Shown: positions 31,801-41,909 of the stretch, piece by piece
How the letters are laid out: each line of letters begins with the position of its first letter
Numbering within the stretch: position 1 is the first letter of the stretch
Program-made: the position numbers and the translations under genes
Assembly: GCA_963682025.1 (NCBI GenBank)
Contig: OY821517.1
Coordinates: forward strand, 102,278,412-102,342,411
Direction of reading: 5' to 3'
Length of the DNA stretch: 64,000 bases
DNA from: Cordilura impudica
Taxonomy: Eukaryota > Arthropoda > Insecta > Diptera > Scathophagidae
Notes under the pieces: generated by a model
What the model was told of the DNA's origin: nothing
Database searches by the model: none
The model's input: the letters and a program-made list of their open reading frames with translations, nothing else

Positions 31801-32839
31801 GGACAAATGTAACAGTCTATGAAGATAGAAGCTTGGATTTGGCTGCAATTTTGAAAGGAAACATTCTATTTTATACTGTACTAATGTTGATGATTTATTT
31901 CAAAAAATGAACCAGTCATATGACAAAACTGAAAGAAAATTATTTATTGATGGCTCTAGGTACAGCTTAAAGGATCTTCTTTTGCATAATGGGAATGAAA
32001 AACCAATCATAACAATTGCCTCATGCCATTAACACAAAGGAAAATTACGAATCAATGACTGAAATTTTTACATTACTCAAATACAACTATCATAAATGGA
32101 AGATCTGTGGTGACCTTAAGGTGTGTGATTTAAATTTCTTTATATATATAGTATAGATCATCGTAAATAACTGTAAATTAATCTGTTTCAGGACATTGGT
32201 GTGTTGACTGGTATGAAAGGAGGTTTCACAAAATATTGTTGTTTTTTCTTTGTCTATGGGATAGTCTCGCAGCATGTCATCACTACGTTAGAACAGAGTG
32301 TCCTAAAAGAACTGAGTATTCACCAGGAAAACAAAACATTTCAAATAAACCGTTAATTCATCAAAAATTGGCCCTTTTTAAGAACTTTGTCAAGGCTCTC
32401 TAAAATAAATCAGGGCATATTTGTTGGCCCTCAGATCAGGAAGCTATGGAATGAGGACAATTTTTAACAGTGTTTATTGGAGAAAGAATATGCAGCCTGG
32501 AAATCTTTCAAGAGTATGGTGTATAGTTTTCTTGGATACAATAAGAGTGAAAACTACAGACAACTTGTTGCTGAATTATTGAAAAATTATCACGAATTAG
32601 GTGCACGAATGTAACTAAAAATGCATTTTCGTCATTTGCATTTAGATTTTTTTCCACAAATCCTATGTGCGGTGAGCGACGAACAAGGGAAGCGTGTTCA
32701 CCAAGATTTAATGAAAATTGAAATATATTATCAAGGATTTTGGGACAAAATCATGCTGGGAGACTATTTCTGGACCCTAATACGTGAAACCGAACCAACA
32801 AAATACAAACGACGTTCAAATAACGCCATTCACTTTTGA
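31801..32839 (+). pseudogene. Uncharacterised transposon-like protein (HLDFFP family), copy 1
   Basis: Mixed frames give a family common in arthropod genomes without a settled name. Visible blocks are VGTNVTVYEDRS (split by Transib), ERKLFIDGSRYSLKDLLLHN, YNYHKWKICGDLK, GVLTGMKGGFTKYCCFF, INQGIFVGPQIRKLW and MHFRHLHLDFFPQILCAVSD, then QGFWDKIMLGDYFW. The invariant Asp in LFID and GDLK recall an RNase H-type fold, an inference. A 71-bp GT...AG interval at 32121-32191 separates GDLK from DIGVLTGM and looks like an intron. Stops and shifts (for example TAA near 32613) make it dead. Related copies lie at 39513-39758 and 54046-55651. Confidence 0.65.
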
Positions 32840-34650
32840 AAATTCATTGATTTTTAAGTAAACAAATGTTTTTTTATGTAAAAACGAATAAAAAAATATT
32901 TTTTGTAACTCGAAAACCTGCGTGATAGAGAAAAGCCAATTACAGATTCGAATTCAGCCCGCCAAATTAACGTTGAAAAGACATTTGGTTGCTCCAGTCC
33001 AAAACCTTGGAGGCTAGTGTTATATGTCTTGCGGCTACCAGATAGGCAATACTATATATACTCATTCAGTGGCTATTAGACGATTTATGCATTTAAACTG
33101 AATTGTTAATTTTTTCAAATGTCTTAGAATTCAATACTAATGCTACTTAACCAGGACTGGACAGCCATACAAAAAATTATGGCCCTGGGTATACCAGTTG
33201 AACGAATAGAAATAGCGAGTTGAAGAACGAGAAATAGGGACAAGTTATTTTGGTTAGACAGTTGAGTTTTGAAATGCAAACGAAGCACAACAGACATACT
33301 TACGACAATAATCATATATTACGTTTTTTTAATCAAGTTATTAAAAACAATAAAAAGAAAACCGTGCTTATATTTAAAACTCACGTGGGTTTCAAAGAAA
33401 AACCTACACAAATGATCGATGAATACTTTTAAAATCATGTATGTGCTTTTGATTTAGGGAACAACAAGTTTCATTTGGATAAATCGGCTTCTGAGATGAA
33501 CACTTTACTACTGCTTGGCTGGGTATTTGTTTCAGATATTGTTTATTCAGTTTTGTTGGCATTTTTTCTATTTTTTTTTACATAGTGAGCTCTTATCCTT
33601 GTTAAAACTTTAATTTATTACAAACACATGGAAAATTCTACTCTGAAATAAAAAATATATGTATGTATGTATTGTATGCTGCCTTGTGAAACTTACCAGT
33701 ATAGTCGGTTACATGTTAGTAAACAAAATTCCATTTTATATGCAGAATATTGAAGAACATGAAGCTACAGCTCATTTGTTAACAACAAGTTATTAATGGG
33801 TTTTAAAAATGAAACAAAAGCAACAACACGCATTCATCCACTTAGGCATCGAGGCAACTGTTTGGCAAATTGAGAAGCAGTCAAGTGGCTATTTTAAGCA
33901 ATAATTTGAAGTCACGTCTACCATTAAAAATTAGATTTCCTTATAATAGGTGGTTATGGTTACCATGTTGTTCTGGCATCCTTCTACTGCTGGTGGTGCG
34001 GTAAAACATTTAGTCGCTGTTGTAAGTGTGTAACGTGATGACTGAATGATTTTTCAATCAAATGCGCATATAGTATTGCAACCAATTTGGTTATGTCAAG
34101 AATAAACCCCCACCATCATGAGATGAATACAACTCCATTGATTAAATTGACAAGCTTGGCTAAATTAATAATGGATATATATATGCATTGGTGTATTGTA
34201 TGAAATTATGTGTGCATACCCACCCAACATTTCGAAGATTGTTGGCACAAAAATAATTTTACGGAATCTTCTTCCAGAACTTTTGTTAATTAGTAATTAA
34301 CAGTGTTAAGCTCAATCAATGTTGGGTACTGTTACTATTTTAATACATTTGTCAATAATATATGTTGAATGTTAACATCATATAAACTTAAAGTTAATTG
34401 TTGTTCTTTTCTGCAAAGTATTAATTATAAATTTTTATTTTTTCTTTTTTTATAAAAACAATTATGAAAAGTAAGAATAAACTTGATATAAAGAATTAAC
34501 TTTTATCTGAAAATCTGCATTTTTTATTACTTTCAATTACTTTCATAACCAAATATTATAAAAGCTATCCAACATCATTTCTAGGCTTTATAAGGTTAAT
34601 ATATTTCTCTGTGAAAGACTGCATTACGTTTAGATTATTTTCTAAGATAA
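32840..34650. other. Unassigned non-coding DNA
   Basis: No domain, repeat end or long ORF that I can support. 33100-33430 has scattered short ORFs without motifs. 33700-34620 is moderately complex A/T-rich sequence and could be host intergenic DNA. Confidence 0.4.
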
Positions 34651-35420
34651 AACAAGTAAGAAAATACTATACCATGCGTTTAGAAACCCTATCTCTTAGG
34701 CCCAACTAACTGGACATAGAAAATAAGCAAAAACCAAATTTGAGTGGGATTTTTATTAATTTTTTTGGCTGCAGATATGAAAAAGTTCATATCGGATGCT
34801 ATATCTATATGGGGACTAGGTCCCAAAATGGACCGATCCTGATCATGTTTGGTAAAGTCTCTTGTATTTTGCAAAAATATATACAAACAAAATTTGAGAA
34901 GAATCAGTTCAATATTTTTGTTTTTTAATAGATTTAAGTGAAAATCGGGAAGCAGCTCTATATGGGGCCACAGGGATCATTTTTGGACTACTCATTAATG
35001 GATGTAATGAACGCATATAAACCCAATTTGAGTAAGATCTATATGACAATTTGGATCTTATGGAAATTTATGTCGATTTCATAGGGGTAATTTGTATGGG
35101 GGCTAGGTCTGAACATGGACCGATTCTCACCAATTTCAATAGCGTTCATCCTATGGTCGACAAAAGCTTATATACCAAATCTCATGAAAATATATTCATA
35201 TTTGCGACCTGCAGTTTGATTACAAGGTTTACATGGACACACAGACGGACGGACGGACGGACGGACGGACGGACGGACGGACATTGTTAAATCAACTCAG
35301 AAAGTGATTCTGATTCGATCGGTATAATTAAAGATGGGTCTAGGTCAAATATTTTTGGTTGTTACAAACAGCAGCACAAAGTCATTATACCCGAACCACA
35401 TAGTGGTATAGGGTATAAAA
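34651..35420 (+). mobile_element. mini-me-like repeat, full copy (D) with expanded (GGAC)n
   Basis: It starts AACAAGTAAGAAAATACTAT and ends ACCACATAGTGGTATAGGGT then ATAAAA at 35420. The start has a deletion through the first hairpin. The (GGAC)n run at about 35247-35282 is the longest in the window. The 35051-35290 reading (MDLMEIYVDFIG...) is repeat-derived; near-identical readings occur in copies E, G, H and J. Confidence 0.85.
35246..35282 (+). repeat. (GGAC)n microsatellite inside mini-me copy D
   Basis: About nine tandem GGAC units. The same position holds three to five units in the other copies and decayed GACA in copy A. This is microsatellite growth from an element-encoded seed. Confidence 0.9.
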
Positions 35421-37940
35421 ATATAAACAATTGTTAAAATCTGATTCACATAATTGAATGTGTTGCTACTAATAAAGTAAGAATTAGAGAATATATGTGT
35501 AGACTGTTCGAAATCAAGAGTTGCCAGATACAGTGATTTTTTTTTTGTCAGGGAAATAATTTTTTGTAAACTTGTCTTAAGCTTTGCAAGCTTTGCGGTA
35601 ATTCTATGCGAAGGATATTAGAATGTGATAAATAACAACCTTGAAACTTTCTTGAAAAGCTTAAAAGCTGAGAGTTTTTCTATCCAAACATGATAAATTG
35701 TACACAGAAAAAGAATTGGATGGAATTCTGGCACCATTAGAAAATTAATTGCATTTAATTATTTTGGAATGCATTTGAGGTTCTTCATTAACTACCGTAT
35801 AAACTAAATACATACGAAACAAGTAAGAGTGTTAAACTCGGCTGTGCCGAATCTTTGATACCTTACACCCCGGTTTGAGTGTTGATATTAAATGTAAACA
35901 AAATATTTGAAAAAGTAAACAATTTGTTAAACTTAATACCAAAGTATTTCAGCAAATTCTTTGGTTTGATCTGGATTTTTGTTTAGTGCAAGGGTTGGTA
36001 TATAGAGCTTTCTCACATTAGCAGTTCGCGCTCCAGCGAGGAAAGATCGTTTTCGTCTTTTCTATTATTTCGGATAGAAGAAAACACGTTTCGGTGTTTG
36101 CTTTTTCGTCATCGTGGTTGCTGAGAGGCATGCATTTAGGTTATATGCCTATGTGCATGCGTTTCCGGTTATATGACATAATTAGTTAATTAATTTAGTT
36201 TAAGTTTTGCAAATTAAATAGCTCGCCCTAACCTCCATTGTGAAGGTAGGGTGGCTATACACATTAAATCGTGCTAACTGGAGATGGTAGTATAGTTCCT
36301 TTTAACTGGCCAAATAATTCTTCATTGCAGCGGTATAGCTCGGATCGAGCAGCAAAATAATAACCAAAAAAAAGCTCTCTCGATTTTTTGTTAAAATATT
36401 GAAATATTTGGAAAATAAAACTTTTTTTACATACTAAAAGGAAGTTTTCACTATTTACATAATACAATACAAAATCAAACCGAGTGATGCCAACTTTTGA
36501 TTTTGAATTAAATTATGATAATAAAATATATTTTCATTTATTGACTACCTGGGAGTTATTATCGAACTTAAATTTTTTGGGTTTTACTTTGCATACCATG
36601 AAGACAAATTTTGAAGACATCTTGAACCCTGGTTCAAATTAGGGATGCCAAACGCAAAAAACCAAATATCCCAAAAATTTTAATTAAAATAATTTGTTAT
36701 CTTTATTTTCTGAATAACTTAAAATTATCATCCAAAAAAATTTAAAAAAATAATATATAAATACCATTCTCATCAAATTGCGCTTTATTTATGTAACAAT
36801 TTTTGTGTTCGCAAATTAATACTTTCTTATCCTGAAATGCTATTAATGTCTCCTCAATCGCAATATTTTTTTTATAATTTCAGTTGATTTTTTAAATGCA
36901 AACATATTTGGTGTTTTCTGAATTTCAATTTGTATTTAAAGAATAAAATTTATATTTTAAAAATTCAATTGATGTCTTCTAAATTTCAAGTTATTAGTAA
37001 TTATAAACAATTTTTAAAAATTATATGTAATCGCAATTAGATATTTTGTAGTTAAAGCAGAATAATAATTTTATATATCTATGTAGAACTGTTTTGAAAG
37101 CAAAAAAAACTTATTGTTGAACTCGGTAACTCTATTTTGTAAACACAATAAAAAGTTAATATGCCAAAATTATGGTTATATTTGTAAAAGCAAAATGGAA
37201 ACACGTATGAAATAAAAGGCCAGGCCTTATACGCTTAAAATTGTTGTGTTTGATATCTAATTGAAAATGTTGACATTCATGTTAAAATAGAAATAACGAT
37301 TGCAATGCTAATTATAACAAAAATTGCGGCGCCATCTACTGTGGCATAGCAAAACTGAGCGAAATGAAGTGATATTCAGTTTCTTAATACAAAAGAAATG
37401 TATTTTCCCTAAAACAAAATACATATTGGAGAATTTTATATACATAAATAAAATAATATACCGATTTTTTTCTTTAAATAAGTTAAGACATAAAGTTTTG
37501 TTTGGTAAATTTATATACGTTTGCCCAAACTTAGGGTACTTTCACTACATATATTGGAATAACTTGAAATCGGTTCACCATTTTTCGAAGATTTTCAAAA
37601 TAGTTTTTTTTTAAGATGCAACTGTTACCTTTGGAAAACTATTAAATTAAAAAAAATAAAAAAACAAAAAGAAATGGCTGAGTAATGGTTGAATAAGTTA
37701 AAAAAATAAAATAAAAAAAAAACTAATTTTATGTATTTAAAAATCATGAAAAATCCAAAACTGGAAAAAGTTTAAAGTCTTATAACTTACGAATAAAATG
37801 AGACATAGATCATAGAAATCGATGAACGCGTTTCGCATTTTTTCACAACTAAGTGAAGGTACCTCATTTTGAAGTGAAGGAAAAACGTTCATGACTTTTT
37901 TATGATTCTCAGAATTAAAAAAATTAAGTAACAAACAAAA
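35421..37940. other. Unassigned DNA with a truncated AACAAGTAAGAG repeat start
   Basis: At 35818-35875 the sequence reads AACAAGTAAGAGTGTTAAAC, then the hairpin CTCGGCTGTGCCGAATC, then ACCTTACACCCC. This resembles the left end of another fly interspersed family that shares the first bases of the mini-me copies. 35996-36300 is GC-richer with several direct and inverted short repeats and no coding. 36600-37940 is very A/T-rich, with nothing recognisable. Confidence 0.4.
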
Positions 37941-38053
37941 CGTTATTTATAATTGTTGTTATTTGGCCAATTCATCAATATTGAGTGTATTATTTTATCA
38001 AGCTAATATGGCCTAAAGTTTTATGTAATTAAAGTAAATTTTAATTCAATTTT

Positions 38054-38096
38054 GCTCGACCTTTCGTCGATTATATGTCGACTTCCTCTGGAGCTC
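38054..38096 (-). ncRNA. Hammerhead-ribozyme-like motif, probably degenerate
   Basis: On the minus strand: GCTC, then CAGAGGA, stem-loop GTCGA-CATATAA-TCGAC, GAAA, GGTC, GAGC. This has the order of a minimal type I hammerhead: stem I, CUGANGA core, stem II, GAAA, cleavage triplet GUC, stem I. GCTC pairs with GAGC. The core has A where the invariant U4 is expected, so cleavage is doubtful. Hammerheads are known in Penelope-like elements. Confidence 0.4.
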
Positions 38097-38270
38097 GTCT
38101 ATTTATTAATAAAAATATGAAAAAAATTTAGTACAATAATTTATCACCAAAACATTTAAAAACTTACAATGTTGTTATATATTACGTTATTACATTAAAA
38201 TATAAAAAAAAAAATTACATTTAATAAATAACAAAAAACATAAAAACACTAACATTATAATAAACACAAC

Positions 38271-39345
38271 TTAATTTAATATCACAGTATATTTAATGGC
38301 AACTCTATAGCTTGCATTTATATTGTTTGTGTCTTCTTTCAAATTTAGTGTTCTCATTATCTGTTGTTGTATTCGTAAACTTTCTTTTGTATACCTTTTC
38401 TTTTCATTATTTTCCTTGTCCAGTATTTTTACTTTTTCAAAGTCAGCTGTGTGACCTGTTTTTAGAATATGTTGTGCCAATTCTGTCGACTCTTTCGCTT
38501 TCGTTATGTCTGTTTTATGTTATAACATCCTTGTGGCTAGTGTTCTCTTTGTTGTGCCTATATAAATCATATCACATTTCTGATTGTCATCTCCCTTGCA
38601 CGTTATCTCATACACAACGTTTGCTTTATAAGCAAAGCTTATGTTATTCTCCTTCATTGTTGTTCTCATATTCTTATTGTCAGTTAACCCAGGGATGTAT
38701 TGTACACTGTAAAATTGTTTATCCTCCTTGTTTTTAGTGTTGTCACGTTGTTTGTTATATATTAAACGCTGGGTTATATCGTCGATTAACATTTATTTGG
38801 AAAACTATTTTCAAAAAGTATCTGTCGTATTTTTTGTTTATTTAATGTGTGAAACTTTTCGTCACTAAGCGTTAAGACTCTTTCGATGAAATTTCTTGCA
38901 GTATTAACAATCTGGTTTTTGGGCTGCGTCGCATTGAAATTCATCAATCTACCAGATGCCGTTGCCTTAGAATACCAATTGAACGTGATTTTGTTGTCAT
39001 CTCTCCGTAGTTTCATGTCAAGGTATGCAATTTCCTTGTTTTCCTCTACTTCTATCGTAAATTTAAGTTTCGGATGATGTCTGTTTAGTGTATTGAGAAT
39101 TTCATCCTTGTCATCAAAATGTATTATAGCTACTATGTCATCGACATATTTTGCTATATATTTAATTTTTATATTTTTATCTTTTAATTCCTTGATCGCA
39201 TCGTCAAGTAGAACGTCAAGAACTATATCTGTTATGGTGGGTGAGAGCGGGTTGCCCATTGGCATTCCAAATATTTGATTAAAAACCTGATTGTTGTATG
39301 TAAATTAATTATTATCAGTCAAACAAAATTTTAAAATTTCAAGGA
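38271..39345 (-). pseudogene. Penelope-like RT with GIY-YIG endonuclease domain
   Basis: From about 39345 the reading gives FCLTDNN, FGMPMGNPLSPTITDIVLDV, then KYIAKYVDDIVAIIHF (catalytic YVDD), EIAYLDMKLRRDDNKI and FHTLNKQKIRQILFENSFP. A one-base shift at 38786-38792 leads to the linker and the GIY-YIG domain: VVYEITCKGDDNQKCDMIYI, then GTTKRTLATRM. A TAA at about 38518-38520 interrupts the conserved helix. The same frame continues to 38271 (AQHILKTGHTADFEKVKILD), ending YRVAIKYTVILN. There is one frameshift and two nonsense codons (one near 39303), so it is fairly recent. The long plus-strand ORF here is an antisense shadow. Confidence 0.88.
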
Positions 39346-39512
39346 ATTTTGTACGTTATTTCATTTTGTTGATTGCGGTAGCAAACTATAAAAAGCCTAT
39401 AAATGTGCGTGGACGCTGGATTGCTGTTCTTGTTCCTTTATGATATCTTGTCAGTTCACATTCAATTAAAGGGAAAAATAGAAAGTGCATTTTTTTGTTG
39501 AAAGGTTAATCA

Positions 39513-39758
39513 ATGATGAAATATTTAGTAGTTCCACGACAGATATTCAAAGAATATCCTTGGAATGAATTTGTTTGGATAGTGTACAATTATCTGGGAA
39601 ACAAAAGGTATGCACACTATTCGGACCACGTGGATTACATGTTGTCACATTTCCAGCAGATTGGTTGTAATATGAACATTAAGGTACACTACCTACACAG
39701 TCCTTTGGATTGTTTCCCTGGAGACTTCAGTGAAGAACACGGTGAACGTTTCCATTAA
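39513..39758 (+). pseudogene. HLDFFP-family fragment, copy 2
   Basis: 81 codons: YPWNEFVWIVYNYLGNKRYA, then HVDYMLSHFQQIGCNMNIKV, then HYLHSPLDCFPGDFSEEHGE and RFH before the stop. This is the C-terminal signature of the family at 31801-32839 (LGARM..LKMHFRHLHLDFFPQILCAVSDEQG). N-terminal blocks are absent. It sits between the two Penelope-like fragments. A TAA directly after RFH cuts the HQD motif. Confidence 0.65.
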
Positions 39759-40234
39759 AAATAAACCCTCTAAACAAGATAATTTAAGAAAAACTTATAA
39801 AAGAAAATTTTTCGATGAGTTGTAATTACATTATAATATTTGTGTATTAAAAATTTTTATTATTTTTTTAACATTCCCTTTTATTGATAAACTGAAAAGT
39901 ATAGTTGATAAAACAAATCTGACTTAATACCTGAAATCAGTGGCTTAAAAACGATGACGATAACACACTTATCGCATAAGCAGAACAGCAACAAACACAC
40001 ACATATTAAACAATATTATTTTTGTATAGAAATCGCGATTTTTATCAATTGAGTTTTCTAGGTAAATTGTGAACAAAATCAAAAGTTGTGCACCGATTAC
40101 AATAAAATAAAGCTCATTTCATTCAAAATAGTTTTAGCTAAATGGTTTTAAACCAAACCTGTGATCTGTGTCGCATTTTAAGTTTTTATGAATATTTGAA
40201 AAACAAAAAAAAATTTTTTTTTTCATTTATTTTT

Positions 40235-40510
40235 ATTTAGCTAGTAAGACCTAAAATTTCTTGTTGTAATTAAAACTTCAATTTCATTACAATTTTTCCC
40301 GACGTTTCTTCGATTTTTTGTCGTTTTCTTCTGGGGATTTTGTAATTTTCAATATTACATTTAAATACAAGGCATATTACATTTAACATATAACACTGAA
40401 CATATAAAACACGAAAATAATAAAAAAAAAACACCTCTTAATTTAAAATCACAGTCTATTTTATTGCAACCATGTAACTAGCGTTGATGTTGCTTTTTTT
40501 TAATTGTTAT
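40235..40510 (-). mobile_element. Penelope-like element, 3' fragment (second copy)
   Basis: The minus strand holds the last codons (NINASYMVAIK, stop, TVILN), matching the end of the ORF at 38271. The same A/T-rich 3' UTR and a hammerhead-like motif at 40297-40337 follow: TCCC, CAGAAGA, a CGA-TCG stem, GAAA, CGTC, GGGA. The downstream TTTTAGGTCTTACTAGCT parallels 37990-38015. Only about 0.3 kb survives. Confidence 0.7.
40297..40337 (-). ncRNA. Second hammerhead-like motif
   Basis: This has the same layout as 38054-38096 but with stem I TCCC/GGGA instead of GCTC/GAGC, a paired change. The core is CAGAAGA, again with A at the U4 position. Stem II is short (CGA/TCG) with two extra A before GAAA. 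Probably inactive. Confidence 0.35.
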
Positions 40511-40919
40511 TTTTTTTTTAAATCTTCCACGATATGTCTGAAACTGCTGGGCAAATTTAAAACCAATGTAAGCACGGCTTAAAGATTGTTGGCGAGTGTT
40601 GGATTATTTTTTTTAACTGAATATGATGAACTGTTTTCAAGTTATTCCAATATATGTAGTGGAAGTGCCTTAATTTTGGACATAATGGTATATCATGTAA
40701 AGTCGAGCTGATAAACCAAGCGTAGATTTTGATTCAGCATCCCAAATAACTTTAAAAACAACACTCAGTTCTTAATCAACAAAAAACCTTAGTCCTTGTG
40801 TAGACAATAATCAAATTCGAAACTCGATTCAGAAACCAAATGCGACAAATCATATAAATGAATTAATTTAAAATAATCTAACCCAAATAAACAAAGTTTT
40901 TGTTAAAACTCTTTCTTTC

Positions 40920-41240
40920 CTTATGCATATGAGTTTTGAATATCGCCGCTTCAGATCCATCGAATGATGGGAAATGATATTTAGATGCGCGTGACTAAGT
41001 CAAAGTTAATCTTTTTTTCACGGCAAGTGTATGGACCAAGTTTGAGATCGATCAGATGAGGGGAAATGACATTTAGTTCACTCCGTGACTGTGCATTACC
41101 ACGCGTGACTATGCGTGGCTACCCCAAAATTAGTTTGTATTCACGACAAGACTATTCGCCAAGTTTCAGATCAATTGGATAAGGGGGAATGGGGTCCACC
41201 CATGGCAGACAGACAGACATACAGAGAGTATGAGTTAAAA
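40920..41240 (+). repeat. Repeat fragment with GACAGACAGACATACAGA tail
   Basis: Two similar sub-blocks (GATCCATCGAATGATGGGAA and GATCGATCAGATGAGGGGAA, then GATCAATTGGATAAGGGGGA) precede a (GACA)n stretch at 41210-41226. This looks like the end of an interspersed repeat with a microsatellite seed, distinct from the mini-me copies. There is no coding. Confidence 0.4.
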
Positions 41241-41909
41241 GAAAGAGTTTAAAAACTTGTAATATTGGCATTTGTCTAGAAGTTAAAATTAGGAGTTCTT
41301 CAAAGAAAAGCTGCTAACATCTAAAGTGTTGCAAAATATATTATGAAAATGTGATTATTTTATATTTTTTTATGTATATGTTTTGTATTTATTTCGGGAT
41401 AATGTTAAAAAACTTTAACACCAGTGTAATGAGAAACAATTGCAGATATGACATACAAAAAAACCTAATTTAGAATAACAACAATAACAAGATGAACATA
41501 GAAAAAATCATATTTATTCAAGAGTTTCTTACATTTTTATTGAAATGTCAGGAACAGTTAAATCGAATGTCAGAATGTCAATAAGTCATTTTCACTAAAA
41601 ATGAGCTACCCAGCTTAAATATTGAGAACGTGGACGTGATTTCCACAGGCAACGCTATATTAACTCAGCTTGTTATATGAATAAAAAATATATATATTTT
41701 GTGGGATCAAGATTTTATTTTTATCTAATTATCACAAATTGAATGACAAATTTATATTTATTTTTTTCTTTAAATAATTTTTAACTAAGTGTCCAATGTT
41801 TGAATGATGTGATTTTTTTATATATTGGTACTAGCAGAGCCCAGCACTCGTAATTCAAGTGCAAATTCTAGGAAATTTTATTTTTTCTTTCAATGTTTTT
41901 TTTTATTCT

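Larger units (their letters stand above)
38041..39345 (-). mobile_element. Penelope-like retroelement, 5'-truncated
   Basis: The minus strand carries the second half of a Penelope-like ORF (RT palm, linker, GIY-YIG), a 3' UTR and a hammerhead-like motif (38054-38096). The 5' part of RT is missing beyond about 39345. A related 3' fragment lies at 40235-40510. Penelope elements form their own RT class close to telomerase and use a GIY-YIG nuclease instead of an AP-like one. Confidence 0.85.

Noticed and set aside
35051..35290. Recurring ORFs such as MDLMEIYVDFIGVICMG... as a conserved small gene
   Set aside because: The same reading appears in mini-me copies B, D, E, G, H and J on both strands at the same repeat position, with different ends; it is a by-product of the repeat.
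35996..36300. GC-richer block as a host exon or an LTR
   Set aside because: No open frame, splice sites, TG...CA ends, primer-binding site or paired repeat could be supported.
38312..38737. 141-codon hydrophobic plus-strand ORF as a membrane protein
   Set aside because: It is exactly antisense to the Penelope-like GIY-YIG region, whose motifs are clear.
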